The notes beneath the pieces are model-generated. The model was not told the origin of the DNA. It saw only the letters and a program-made list of their open reading frames with translations, and ran no database searches. From Papio anubis (taxonomy: Eukaryota > Chordata > Mammalia > Primates > Cercopithecidae): a stretch of DNA of 64,000 bases. Positions within the stretch are counted from its first letter, which is position 1; each line of letters starts with the position of its first letter. The stretch covers positions 72,751,754 to 72,815,753 of the forward strand of contig NC_044989.1 in assembly GCF_008728515.1 (NCBI RefSeq), given 5' to 3'. Shown here piece by piece: positions 1 through 10,261 of this stretch. The position numbers and the translations under genes are program-made.

Positions 1-264
1 TAGCTCTGGCAAAACAACATTGATCTTATGAAGCTAATTTTAATTTTACTTACATTGGTTGTAAATATTTATACTTGTTATAAATTTGTTTTTTATTTAT
101 AGATATATAAGAACTATATGTATAACACATTTATACCTACTTTATACACATATAGGTAACACTACTAAGAAAAAAAAATAACCATTGGGAGAGAATTCTA
201 GTAGTCAAGGAATTTTAGCTCTGGCACATGGCAGACTGAGCTGAAATAAAACATAGAAATTATA

Positions 265-562
265 GGTGAGGCACGGTGTAGCCCCAGTACTTTGGGAGGC
301 CAAGGCTGGTGAATAGCCTGAGCTCAAGAGTTCAAGATCAGCCTGAGCAACGTAGTGAAACCCTGTCTTTACTAAAAATACAAAAATTAGCTGGGTGTGG
401 TAGCGCACGCCTCTGGTCCCAGATACTTAGGAGGTGGAGGTGTGGGAGGGTCTCTTGAGTTTGAGGAGGTCAAGGCTGCAGTGAATTGTGATTGTGGCAC
501 TGAACTCCAGCCTGAGTGACAGAATGAGACCCTGTCTCAAAAAACAAACAAACAAACAAAAA
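265..562 (+). mobile_element. Old Alu (AluJ-like) SINE
   Basis: Both Alu arms are recognisable: CAGTACTTTGGGAGGCCAAG in the left arm, CACTGAACTCCAGCCTGAG in the right arm, then an A-rich tail that has decayed to (AAAC)n. Many substitutions and TTGAG-type variants point to the oldest subfamily. Possible target duplication: ATAGAAATTAT before and ATAGACATTAT after. Confidence 0.9.
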
Positions 563-1009
563 TAGACATTATCAATTAAATATAATAATACTTTTAGTAA
601 CACATCTGAGCTTGAAAAAAAAGGAAATTTCTTGGTGCTAGAAAGGAGCAGGAAACAAGCCAGAGGAGTAAACTCTTAGGCTGATTTTGCTGAGATCTCA
701 GGAGGACATGAGGCCAAATTCCATAATAGCTACATATTGGATTTTACTACCAATAGAGAAATAGGCCCTGGGTTCTGCAGAAGGAATGGAGAAATAAACT
801 AGTCTCCAGCATATGGATGGGACCTCAAAAGGCTATACTTTTATTTAAAAGGGAGGAGATTAAAGTGACACGGAAGCTTGGTTTCCCCTGTGCACTTGCT
901 GGTGGGGGAAAAAACTAGTATCTCTTGAGAAATCAAATTCCAAGTGTGGGTTTGCTGTCAGCATTTATAATACCCATGTAGTATATATATGCCTACGCCA
1001 CAATATAAG
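563..1009. other. No recognised feature
   Basis: AT-rich sequence without a credible gene or an identifiable repeat. It could be the 5' part of the L1M/HAL1-like relic that follows, but I see no diagnostic motif. Confidence 0.5.
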
Positions 1010-1690
1010 CTGAATCTGGTCATGGATTAGTAAAACCCCTGAGACAACCAGGAAAAAGAAATGCAAAATAGGTCAATAGGAGCACTTTTATAATCTAGGA
1101 AACGTGAGTTTCCACAGTAAAAGCAATTCCTGTGAAAAATGAGCTCATAATCAAAAATTTAAAACTGCCTAAAGAAATGATGCCTGAGGAGATAGAGTCT
1201 AAAGATCAACAAGTAGAATCAAAAGCTAGACAAAAACCTGAGATGAAGGAACTTTTTGAGAGTTAGATAAAATATGTATGTTTAAGATGAAAAACAAGAT
1301 AAAAGTAATTTAGATCATTACAAAATAATAGCATACTATGAAACAAACACATATGAAAAAGACCCAAACAGCGCTTCTGGAAAAATACTGTCATTGAAAT
1401 TTAAAAATTAATGAATAGCATAAACAGTAGATTGGACTAGAAAAAAAACTGAAGAATTATGAAGAATATAAGTTAAAGATATAAAAAGATAAAAATCTCA
1501 ACAGTAACAAGAAAGAAAAACCAGATTGGTTACAACCAAAAAATAAGTAAGACTGACATCGACAACAAGAGGCTACAAAACAATGAAATGTTATCTGTTA
1601 CAGGCTGAAGGAAAATTAGGTTTAATTCAGAAACCTAACACTAGCTATTATAGGTGAACAGAGGTGAAATAAAAATATTTTCAGTTAGGG
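1010..1690 (+). mobile_element. Ancient L1M or HAL1-like relic (ORF1 part)
   Basis: The order of weak matches follows an L1M/HAL1 ORF1: AAACTGCCTAAAGAAATGATG near 1163, a coiled-coil-like AACAGTAGATTGGACTAG near 1423, GGCTACAAAACAATGAAATG near 1571, and GGTGAAATAAAAATATTTTC at the ORF1 end near 1663. No ORF2 follows, which would suit HAL1 (a half-L1 that ends after ORF1). All frames are broken. Assigned from remembered consensus, highly diverged. Confidence 0.5.
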
Positions 1691-2203
1691 GATCAAAGAT
1701 CACTAAAATCTGAGAACACTGCTCTAGGTAATAACCAAAAGCCCACAGAGTATGTACAGTCATTTCAAGTCATAGATATACATCCTCTAGGTGCTAGAAA
1801 AGACCTCAAGTAGTGGTCATCTGATTCAATCCACTATATGAAAGATTACCACAACATTTCTATTAAGAGGATGTCTGGAACCTAACACAAATGTCTGCAG
1901 AAAGATGAAGCTCACTAAATCAAGGAGACACTTTTGCCAAAAAATTATTTTGCTACTGAAGGCAACAATTATATATCTTAACCCTCTAAGTTATCTTTTT
2001 TTTTTCAAGGCTAAATAAACAAAATTTCTTTCACATATCTCCATAGGATTTAGTTCTTAGTTATTTCTAGAACACAGCATTTTATTTTAGAAGTACTCTA
2101 GCTCATCAGCATCTTTTTTAGACTACAAAATAAGCAAAATAATTGATCCTGGCATGTTCTAACCAGCATAAAGTAGAAGCAGCTTTTGTTTTAGACCAGA
2201 AGG
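1691..2203. other. No recognised feature
   Basis: Unique-looking AT-rich sequence. No open frame of interest and no repeat family I can name. Confidence 0.5.
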
Positions 2204-2579
2204 TCTTTTTCTTTCGTTCTTTCTTTTTGGGGTTTTTTGTTTGTTTGTTTGTTTTTTGTTTTTTCTGTTTCTGTTTTTGTTTTTGTTTCTGTTTTGAGAC
2301 GGAGTCTCGCTCTGTCGCCCAGGCTGGAGTGCAGTGGCGCGATCTCAGCTCACTGCAAGCTCCGCCTCCCGGGTTCACGCCATTCTCCTGCCTCAGCCTC
2401 CCGAGTAGCTGGGACTACAGGTGCCCGCCACCACGCCCGGCTAATTTTTTTTTGTATTTTTAGTAGAGACGAGATTTCACCGTGTTAACCAAGATGGTCT
2501 CGATCTCCTGATGTTGTGATCTGCCCGCCTCAGCCTCCTAAAGTGCTGGGATTACAGACGTGAGCCACCACGCCCAGCC
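2204..2579 (-). mobile_element. AluY/AluS SINE with degenerate (TTTG)n tail
   Basis: The body at 2296-2579 starts GAGACGGAGTCTCGCTCTGTC and ends at the reverse complement of the Alu 5' end (CACGCCCAGCC). The poly-A tail, seen as T on this strand at 2204-2295, has evolved into TTTG and TTTCTG repeats. Flanks AGAAGGTCTT (near 2199) and AGAAGTTCTT (2581) look like a target duplication, so it landed at the edge of the MER5A that follows. Confidence 0.93.
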
Positions 2580-2706
2580 CAGAAGTTCTTAAACTTTAGC
2601 ATACAACACAATTACCTGGAGGAGTTATTACAACATAGGTTGCCAGGCTAATGCCCAAGTTTCTGACTCAGAAGGTCGGTATAGGGCCTGAAATTTTGCA
2701 TTTATT
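2580..2706 (+). mobile_element. MER5A (hAT-Charlie nonautonomous DNA transposon), left part
   Basis: Matches the MER5A order: GTTCTTAAACTTTAGCATAC, then ATTACCTGGAGGAG, GACTCAGAAGGTC, GGGCCTGAAATTTTGCATTT. The element is cut at GAAATTTTGCATTT by an Alu monomer and resumes at 3155 with GAGATTTTGCATTT, which is the target duplication of that insertion. Confidence 0.8.
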
Positions 2707-2738
2707 TATATTTTTTTATTTTTTTAAGAGATGGGGTT
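2703..2738 (-). mobile_element. FLAM/old Alu monomer, left piece
   Basis: T-rich tail plus AAGAGATGGGGT, the 3' end (on the minus strand) of an old Alu left monomer. It is interrupted at 2738 by the AluS and continues at 3036. Confidence 0.75.
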
Positions 2739-3035
2739 GGCCGGGCACCATGGCTCATGCCTGTAATCCCAGCACTTTAGGAGGCCGAGGCAGGCAGATC
2801 ATGAGGTCAGATGGAGACCACCCTGGCCAGTATGGTGAAACCCAATCTCTACTAAAAATACAAAAATTAGCTGGGTGTGGTGGCACACGCCTGTAATCCC
2901 AGCTACTCCAGAGGCTGAGGCAGGAGAATTGCTTGAACCCAGGAGGTGGAGATTGCAGTGAGCTGAGACCGCTCTACTGAACTCCAGCCTGGCGACAGAA
3001 CAAGACTCCATCTCAAGAAAAAAAAAAAAAAAGGA
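2739..3035 (+). mobile_element. AluS SINE nested in FLAM nested in MER5A
   Basis: Full-length two-arm Alu from GGCCGGGCACCATGG to a poly-A tail, with AAAATTAGCTGGGTGTGGTG between the arms. It splits a minus-strand Alu monomer (ATGGGG on both sides), giving three nested insertions in about 650 bp. Confidence 0.92.
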
Positions 3036-3154
3036 AAAATGGGGCCTCTCTATGCTGTTCCAGGTTGGTCTCAAACTCCTGGCCTCAAGTAATTCCTCCC
3101 ACTTCAGCTTTCTGAGTAGCTGGGATTACAGGCTGCATGAGTCACCACACCTGG
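3036..3154 (-). mobile_element. FLAM/old Alu monomer, right piece
   Basis: Reads AATGGGGCCTCTCTATGCTG then TCTCAAACTCCTGGCCTCAA and ends CACCACACCTGG, the 5' end of a left monomer on the minus strand. No second arm is present. Confidence 0.75.
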
Positions 3155-3226
3155 TGAGATTTTGCATTTCTAACAAGTTGTCTGGTGATATTGACTCTAC
3201 TGTTCCATGAACCTCAGTCTAAGATT
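3155..3226 (+). mobile_element. MER5A, right part
   Basis: GAGATTTTGCATTTCTAACA then a diverged GTTGTCTGGTGATATTGACT and the 3' end around CCTCAGTCTAAGA. It continues the element broken at 2706. Confidence 0.75.
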
Positions 3227-4229
3227 AATTTAGCTTTTTGGCAGATCTACAATCTTGTTGACTAAATCTGAACTTGCAGTCAATTCGAATTCCCAAGTCT
3301 TTTTTATAAGCACAGTTGATTTTAGTAACCTACTTAACATTCCCATTTCTTGTTTTGTAACACATTGATAAAATCAACAAAAAGCATGTTACAGATACCA
3401 AATCACTAATTATACACTCACATATGAAAGAGAACATATTATTCTTTATATTTTAGCTTTAATTCATGAGCTAAAAGGAGTTGAAGACCTCTGTCATCTC
3501 CAATTTTACAAGTGAGTCAGTTTTTGAGATCTCTTGGTGTCCTTTCCCTGACATTAAGAGAATTCCAAGGCTCTGCACTGAGTATTCTACAAATAATTTT
3601 TCTAAAGTCTCATAACAACAGCACAATTGCTAAACAATGAATCAACTACACAATGCTTTCCAAAAACCCTTGAAAAATAACCTTTGGCTCCTTCTCAAGT
3701 ATATGAATAGTTTATCTAATTGTCCAATTACTAGAGGTCCAAAAAACCAGTTTTATAAATACTTATCCACAACTGAAAAAAAAAAATAGTTTCAAGGTTG
3801 AGTGCTTGACTCCAGTTAGCTAATGTGACAAGAAGACAAAGAACCCTGCCATTTCCACATAACATGGACAGAGGCCCTCTGTGCAGGGATATTAATATGC
3901 TAAGAGAAGAGCCTTTTAAGAAACAGATGCACTCAGTGTCAATCAGCTAAACTTTAGAAATTAATGACCTTCACTAGCTTTGCTTAGTTATTTTTTGGTG
4001 CCAACTTCTTGAGTACCCAAGTTCAATTCAAGTCAGTTTGACAGATTCAAGATACATCCCAAGAATACAATATTCAACTCTACATAAATTTACCAGCTCA
4101 CTGAAAGGGCTCAGCTCTGTTAATACTTACCCTAATTCAAGATGTTTTGGTTAGCACAGGATCAATGGCCAGACAATTGCTAAATTACATAATTCTATGA
4201 CATTTATTTTATTGTTAGTTGGGTTATTT
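3227..4229. other. No recognised feature
   Basis: Unique-looking AT-rich sequence. No gene-like frame, RNA gene or named repeat seen. Confidence 0.55.
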
Positions 4230-4293
4230 TACTTTATTTTATTTTTTTGGTAGAGACAAGGTTTCGCCATGTTGCCCAGGGTGGTCTCAAACT
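4230..4293 (-). mobile_element. Short Alu fragment
   Basis: TTTTTTTGGTAGAGACAAGG followed by TTTCGCCATGTTGCCCAGGG and GTCTCAAACT is Alu left-arm sequence on the minus strand. It stops abruptly at 4293, so only about 60 bp of an older copy remain. Confidence 0.75.
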
Positions 4294-5284
4294 AACTTAA
4301 GACTCTGTGCCCACTGAGTTGGCTGAGTTAAGTTGATAATAAGTACTCTTCTGTCACTGACCAGGTAAAAATATTTATGCTAAATGATATTAACATTTTC
4401 TGTTTTTAAATATTTTTCATTTAAGAAATATAATCAATTGCTATAGCAATCCTGAGGCATCCTTAAGACTCAGATATTCATTTACATTTTCAAGTCAGGA
4501 AAGATAATGAGCTTTGAGGTTCTAAATTCAGCTAAATTAAAGAAGCCAAATCTCCCAAATGATGCCTTTACCTCAGTGTCTCAAATACTTAGCTATGGAG
4601 TTCTGAAAGCTTACAAATTGAATTCCTGACTGTTACAAAGCAAAAGACGCTGAGCCTGGAGTCCTCCAAAAAAAATTCACTGATTAAAGGCTGACTCATT
4701 GTGGCTGTGGCAAAAATGTAGTAAAGAAGTAGTCTTCTTAGATTAAAACAAATAAAAAACACCTATATTTGAAAAGTACCCTGAAAACTGTTAAAAATAT
4801 ACTGACAATTTGCTTTAAAATGTATGAAAGTCATTCCATCTGTAGTTTTTTTTTTTTTTTTGAGAGTGTACTCAATAACAAACAGATGCTACAATTCACT
4901 GTCTCACAGTGTCCAAAGTGTGATCATCAGACTTAGATCCAATATTCTACTAGATTTAACCATGCAAGCATAAAAGCCAATTGAATAAAACTGTTGATGG
5001 AACATTGCTTTTCCCCACTAGTGAGGAAGAATAGGTAGCACAAAGTGAAATTTCTGACTATGCATTGACCTCATCACAAAGCAATTATGATCTTGGTACA
5101 CATAGTATATATAGTATATATGGAATAGTGCCAAATAGCAGTAATGGATTTATTTGCATTATATCTTCATTAGTACAGTGCAGAGAAAAAGTGATTTCTA
5201 AGAAAGTTTGAAGGCTTATCTTATTCAGGATTCTAGAGATGAATACACAAATTTTGACCAATACTGTAGTGACTTATCAGGCAG
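4294..5284. other. No recognised feature
   Basis: AT-rich, includes a T14-16 run near 4847-4862 and short ATATAGT repeats near 5105. Nothing gene-like. Confidence 0.55.
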
Positions 5285-5640
5285 TTTAAATTAGGTTATG
5301 CTGCAGTGACAAAAATTCCCAAATCATTGTGACTTATGACTACAAGGATTTATTTCTTGCTTATGCTACATGTCAGCTTTCAGTCAAGCTGAAGATGCAC
5401 CCCTCTTCTAGGACAGCAGCCTTCATGGCAGAGGGATGACAGCCATGGCAGAAAAGTGTTTCTTAAGGATTCCGTTTTGAAGTGACATTTATCCCTTTTG
5501 TTTATATTTCATTGGACAAAGGAAGTCACACAGCCAAGCTAGATGTCACTGGTTAGGGAATTAGAATTCTCTCACTGAGAGCGCCAGCAAATAATTGGGG
5601 AAAATCATAATGCTTCTCAGAGGAGATAACCCTAACTCCT
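5285..5640. repeat. Probable ancient LTR or DNA-transposon relic, unclassified
   Basis: Text such as GTTATGCTGCAGTGACAAAA, GTGACTTATGACTACAAGGA and TTATTTCTTGCTTATG resembles the ends of old mammalian mobile elements. A related short stretch (AACTCATAAATCTCAGTGGTT) recurs at 6663-6683. I cannot assign a family. Confidence 0.3.
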
Positions 5641-6749
5641 TTCCAATTATGGCAATAGACTCGCCAAGTCCCAGATCTTGTGATAACCCTTATTTAAAAT
5701 CCAAATGTGGTGCCTTTTACTCTGGAGACTAATAAACTAAAAAGACGAGTTAGCTGTCCCTCAAATATCTAACATATAACTGCAGAATGGGAAGATACAA
5801 CTTGCATATATCTCCAAATTGGAAAGAGGACAAATGGGAAATACAGCAGTCACTTATCTATGTAAATTCCGAAATTTTGATGGGCAGAAGATGCAAGGGC
5901 TGCTGCTTTGCCCTGGGACTGGCAAACATTCTTTAATTGGGACCTGGTTCTTCTCTATGGGAAAAGTTTCCCAGTTTACTGTTCTCTGAGGCTGCTGGTT
6001 CTGCCCCATAGGAGGTTATTCCTGTTCCTTGATCTTCCTTGGGTCTATAAATAAGGGATTTTAGAATATGCCTCCCCTCCACAAACACACACTCACTACT
6101 ACCATGTTGGTGGCTGAGCAGCTTTCTCAGGCTGCTTCCTAGTCACAGAAGATTAGAGGCACAAAAGTCATTAACAATCACAGTCTCTTTTACTGGAACC
6201 TAGTAGCTGTTTTGGCAGTATAATTCCCTAAAAAGTTCAATTGGCTTTTAACTTGTTTGATTGTACTCATCTTATTACACCAGTAGCCATGCCCACAATC
6301 CTTTCTGAGATATGCAACTTACAGTAGATTTAATTACAAGTTCCTTGAAGTAGACAAATTTCTGTGGGACAGCCACACTCATCTTTTGTCCCTTCCTGTA
6401 CAAAAAGCAGCAGGACCTAGACTGAATCCCTGGTGTTTTGGTAACAATACCACATACTCACTCAGTACATTATCTGATTTCTAGTTACCTCAGGTGACAA
6501 TATAATCAAAAGTTTTATCATGGGAACCATCTTCTGTCCATCCCCAAAGTCAATGTCATATCTACTAGCTATTTTTGTATAAATATTAATTACAATGGTA
6601 TCCCATTCTGGTAGCAATTTCTTTATCAGTCAGCTTATAATCAATTATGATAAAATAACATACAACTCATAAATCTCAGTGGTTTATAAAACAGTTCTAA
6701 TTCTTGCTCAAATTACTGTCAGATACTCTGGCTTTGTAGCATTTTAATT
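5641..6749. other. No recognised feature
   Basis: Unique-looking sequence, slightly richer in GC near 5890-6010. No supported gene or repeat apart from the weak similarity at 6640-6740 noted under the previous entry. Confidence 0.5.
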
Positions 6750-6985
6750 CACTCTGGTCACCTAGGCTGGAGTGCAATGGCGCAATCTCTTCTCACCAGC
6801 CTCCTCCTCCCAGGTTCAAGTGATTCTCTTGCCTCAGCCTCTAGAGTAGCAATTTTTGTATTTTTAGTAGAGGTAGGGTTTCACCATGTTGGCCAGGCTG
6901 GTCTCAAACTCCTGATCTCAAGTAATCCACCCACCTCGGCCTCCCAAACTGCTGGGATTACAGGCATGAGCCACCATGCCTGGCC
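6750..6985 (-). mobile_element. AluS SINE, truncated and internally deleted
   Basis: Starts ACTCTGGTCACCTAGGCTGG, has no poly-T tail, and loses about 50 bp between GCCTCAGCCTCTAGAGTAGC and AATTTTTGTATTTTTAGTAG. It ends at the Alu 5' end CACCATGCCTGGCC. Confidence 0.9.
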
Positions 6986-7790
6986 AATTCATTGGTCATT
7001 TCTGTTTCTTTTATAAGATGTTTTCCGTATTCCTGCCCCATTTTTCTAATCTGCTTATAATTAATAATTTGTAAGATTCAGATGTTAACCTGTTATATAT
7101 AATAAATATTTTCCTATTCTGTCATTAGTTATCCAGCATATGCTTTAATTTCAGATTATGGTATTTTGCACATATACAAATTTCAATTTTTAAGACAACA
7201 AGTGCTTAAAAATATGATTTCATAACAGAGAAAATTATATAAATTTAGTCTTTTAATTCTCCCGGTGTGTTGTACATTTTTACGGTAGGATATATACCTC
7301 CCTTATTCAATTTTGAGTTTATATTTGCCTTAAGTTCTATTTTATATAATGTTTATATTGTAATATATACTTCCTTTTCCTTCACATTCACCTGTAGTAT
7401 CTTCTCACACATTTATTTTATATATTTTTATCTTATTTTGAGTAGCATATCTTATAAAACACACAGAGGTGAATTTTGTTTTAAAGAAATCCTGGGAGTC
7501 TTCATGCTTAAAATTTATTTTACTATTTTCATATTTAAAGTGATTATTGACATGTTTGGACTCATTACTATCATCTTATTTCATATTTTCTATCTTATCA
7601 CATTTTCTTATCTTCTCTAATTCTAAACTGGTCAATTTTTCCTTTTATGGTTTTCCCTTCTGCTGTTATATAGCTTTCTATTATATATCCATAAATTATT
7701 ACTCTGAAATTTTAAATTCATTTAAAAGATATAATTCAGTTAGTGTCTATAGTTAATCAATATATTGTACTAATTTAGTCATTCATATTC
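6986..7790 (-). mobile_element. Very AT-rich sequence, probably L1M 3' region
   Basis: TTTTATAAGATGTTTTCCGT and later T/A-rich text look like a decayed minus-strand L1M, continuous with the clearer L1M at 7791. The open frames here (e.g. 7267-7620) are compositional artefacts of a T-rich strand. Confidence 0.35.
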
Positions 7791-8314
7791 TTGTACAAAC
7801 ATCACCAACATCCATCTCCATAACACTTTCCATTTTGCAAAACTGAAACTTTTTACCCATTAAACAAGTCCCCATTACTCTCTCAACCCCTGGCAACCAC
7901 TATTCTGCTTTCTGCAGGGTTGTTCTATCCAGTATTGAGAATGAAAGTATTGAAGTTTCCCACTGTTATTGTAGAACTATGTATTTCTCCTATTAATTCT
8001 GTTAATCTTTGTTTTATATATGTTGATGGTCTGTTTGCAGATGCATAAGTGTTTATAACTGTAATCTCCTTGCAGTACTAAATGTTTTATTAATATACAT
8101 TGTTTCTGTTTCTTGCAACCTTTATTTATTTAAAATCTATTTTGTCTAATATTAGCATAGTTATCTTTGTTCTCTTTTGGTTACTGTTTGCATGGGATCT
8201 TTTTCCATGCTTCTACTTTCAACCTGTTTGTGTCTTTGGATCTAAAGTGAATTTCTTATAGATAGCCCATAATTGGAGCATTATAAAAATCCATTCTGCC
8301 AAACTCTGTCCTTT
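7791..8314 (-). mobile_element. Old L1M, segment 1 (3'UTR joined to ORF2 endonuclease part)
   Basis: CAACCCCTGGCAACCACTAT (near 7885) is L1M 3'UTR on the minus strand. From about 7940, GTTTCCCACTGTTATTGTAG, AAAATCTATTTTGTCTAATA and TGTGTCTTTGGATCTAAAGT follow the ORF2 endonuclease region. The reverse-transcriptase part between them is missing. The element is interrupted at 8314/15916 by the provirus and at 16386/21557 by a younger L1, and finishes near 22540. Confidence 0.7.
8311..8314 (+). other. Provirus target-site duplication, 5' copy
   Basis: CTTT here and CTTT at 15916-15919 flank the two LTRs. A 4-bp duplication is typical of gammaretrovirus-like integration. The interrupted L1M text resumes directly after the second copy. 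Confidence 0.75.
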
Positions 8315-8776
8315 TAAGGGAGGAGACCACCCCTCATATTGTCTGATGCCCAATTTCTGCCTCCAAAGAAAGAAAAAGTAAAAACTAAAAGGCAGAAATG
8401 AAATCCACAAGCACACAGCCCGGCACCACACCCTGGGCCTGGTAGTTAAAGATCGACCCCTGACCTAATTGGTTATGTTATCTATAGATTACAGACATTG
8501 TATAGGAAAGCACTGTGAAAATCCCTATCCTGTTTTGTTCCGATCTAATTACCGGTATATGCAGCCCCCAGTCATGTACCCGCTACTTGCTCAATCGATC
8601 ACAACCCCCTCACATGCACCCCCTTAGAGCTGTGAGCCCTTAAAAAGGACAGGAATTGCTCACTCAGGGAGCTCGGCTCTTGAGACAGGAGTCTTGCCGA
8701 TGCCCTTGGCTGAATAAACCCCTTCCTTCTTTAACTCGGGGTCTGAGGAGTTTTGTCTGCGGCTCATCCTGCTACA
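8315..8776 (+). repeat. 5' LTR of the provirus
   Basis: Runs from TAAGGGAGGAGACCACCCCT to CTCATCCTGCTACA. The R/U5 region carries AATAAA at 8713-8718. TTAAAAA near 8640 could serve as a TATA-like element. It begins TA rather than the usual TG, and the 3' copy does the same. Confidence 0.9.
8713..8718 (+). promoter_or_regulatory. LTR polyadenylation signal (AATAAA)
   Basis: AATAAA in GGCTGAATAAACCCC, conserved in both LTRs (second copy at 15851-15856). Present-day activity is unknown. Confidence 0.7.
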
Positions 8777-8781
8777 TTTCT

Positions 8782-8799
8782 TGGTTCCCTGACCAGGAA
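8782..8799 (+). promoter_or_regulatory. Primer binding site, tRNA-Glu type
   Basis: TGGTTCCCTGACCAGGAA lies 5 nt after the LTR. It is complementary to the 3' end of mammalian tRNA-Glu (CCA plus acceptor and T-arm) with about one mismatch. This fixes the plus orientation and the HERV-E-like priming class. Confidence 0.85.
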
Positions 8800-9042
8800 A
8801 CGAGGTGATTGGTGGATGGTCGAGGCAGCTCCTTAGGTGGCTTAAGCCTGCCCTGTGGAACATCCCTGAGGGGGACTCTGACCAGCCCGAGTGACGTGGA
8901 TCCTGAGAGTGCTCCTGGGTAGGCATTTGCCCCGGTGGGACACCTCGCCAGAGCAGTGTGTGGCAGGCCCCCATGGAGGACCAATGCAGTGGCTGAACAC
9001 TGGGAAGGAATGGGCACTTGGAGTTTGGACATCTAAAACTTG

Positions 9043-9398
9043 GTAAGACTAGTCTTTGAAACTTGCTCACACCATTTGAGTGGAAGCGTGGCCTGATCAT
9101 CCATAGCGTGCCTTTATTGGCACTTTGGTTTTGGTTTTGGTTTTGACTTGGTTTGAACTGCTTGACGAGACCAGTCTTAGGAACTTGCCCATTCCATTTG
9201 AGTGGAAGCGTGGCCTGATCACCCACGGCATGCCTTGATCAGCACTCTGGATTTGGTTTTGACTTGCTTTGAATTGCTTGACAGGATTGGTCTTAGGAAC
9301 TTGCCTACTCCATTTGAGTGAAAGCGTGGCCTGATCACCCATGGTGTGCCTGTACCGGCACTTTGGTTTTTGTTTTTGACTTGACTTGGATTGCTTGA
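9043..9398 (+). repeat. Three tandem ~120-bp repeats in the proviral leader
   Basis: Units start near 9043, 9165 and 9282. Each holds an ACTAGTCTT/CCAGTCTTA/TTGGTCTTA start, ACTTGC, CCATTTGAGTG, AGCGTGGCCTGATCA, and a T/G-rich end with GGTTTTGG and TTGACTTG. The T/G-rich part continues to about 9475. Minus-strand open frames over this block only reflect the periodicity. Confidence 0.85.
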
Positions 9399-9602
9399 TA
9401 CTTTGGTTTTGGTTTTGACCTGGCTTGGATTTCTGGATACTCTGATTTTTGTTTTGATTTTGGTTTGCTGCAAACTGCAAAAGTGTGTGTGTGTGCCCTT
9501 TTTACCTGTTCTTTGTTTTGTGGTGTGTGTGTGGTGTGAGCGTGGTGCTTTGTCTTGAAGAAGCATAGGTCAGGCACAAATAAGCCCACCCTACTAGGAA
9601 CT

Positions 9603-9860
9603 ATGTTGAAAAATTTCAAAAAAGAATTTAAAGGAGACTATAGAGTACTGTGACACTAGGAAAACTTAAAACTTTATGTAAGATAGACTGGCCAGCATTA
9701 GAGGTAGGTTGGCCATTAGAAGGAAGCATGGACGGATCCCTTGTTTCAAAGGTATGGCACGAGGTAACCTGTAAGCCAGGGAATCCAGACCAGTTCCTGT
9801 ACATAGACACTTTGTTAGAGCTGGTTTTAGACCCGCCACTCCCAACACACAGTAGTTGAG
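9603..9860 (+). pseudogene. gag matrix relic
   Basis: An ATG at 9603 opens only 16 codons before a stop. The frame recognisable as a gammaretroviral matrix N-terminus then runs 9650-9859, reading TLGKLKTLCKIDWPALEVGW and VWHEVTCKPGNPDQF. It resembles HERV-E-type gag matrix. A frameshift and stop separate the initiator from this part. It ends at the GA-rich tract where p12/capsid would be expected, so most of gag is missing. Confidence 0.75.
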
Positions 9861-9892
9861 AGAACAGCAGCATACGCGGCTGGCAGAGGCAA

Positions 9893-10078
9893 GGAAAGAC
9901 CAGCAGAGAGAGAGAAAGGAAAGAGACAGAAAAGAGGCAAAGAGAGAGAGGAAGAGACAGACAAAGAAGGAGTCAAGGAGAGAGAGAGAGAGAAAGAGAG
10001 AGGCAGAGAGAGAGAAGAGACAGAGGCAAAACGAAAGTCAAAGAGAGAGAGACAAAGTCAAAGAGAGAGAGAGAGATA
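9893..10078 (+). repeat. (GA)n-rich low-complexity tract inside gag
   Basis: About 185 bp dominated by AGAGAG, AAAGAG and GACAGA. One frame reads as an Arg/Glu/Lys-rich stretch (frame 9856-10119). Gammaretroviral gag has a charged helix at the capsid C-terminus just before nucleocapsid, and the knuckle relic lies just downstream, so this may be that segment expanded by slippage. That link is inference. Confidence 0.7.
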
Positions 10079-10198
10079 TACAGGTAGTTAAGAAAAAAAA
10101 GTGTACCCTATTCCTTTAAAAGTCAAGGTAAATTTAAAACCTATAATTGATAATTGAAGGTATTCTCCATAACCCTATAACACTCAATATCATTTTGT

Positions 10199-10261
10199 TG
10201 TCAGTGTAAAAAAGGGCATATCCCAAAAGCACTGAGGCCTTCCTATCAAAAATCCTTAACC
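10199..10261 (+). pseudogene. Degenerate nucleocapsid zinc-knuckle relic
   Basis: TGTCAGTGTAAAAAAGGGCA reads C-Q-C-K-K-G-H, a CCHC knuckle that has lost one residue between the first two Cys and whose fourth ligand is not Cys (Ala). The frame stops soon after. The position, after the charged tract and before pol-like text, fits the end of gag. Confidence 0.55.

Noticed and set aside
2118..3074. Several 80-106-codon frames containing SVAQAGVQW or ITGVCHHTQLIF phrases
   Set aside because: These are standard Alu translations.
7267..7756. 117- and 69-codon Phe/Ile/Tyr-rich frames
   Set aside because: T-rich strand of probable decayed L1M; hydrophobic composition follows from base composition.
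9043..9398. Regular repeats that might suggest a CRISPR-like array
   Set aside because: Units are long (~120 bp), only three, tandem without unique spacers, and lie in an ERV leader in a mammalian genome.
8660..9619. Overlapping minus-strand open frames of 86-188 codons
   Set aside because: They are antisense to the LTR and the ~120-bp tandem repeats; the repeated Gln/Lys/Asn-rich text only mirrors the DNA repeats.
9856..10119. 87-codon Arg/Glu/Lys-rich open frame
   Set aside because: Produced by the (GA)n-rich tract, which has few stop codons in any purine frame. No start context or conservation; treated as low complexity within gag.
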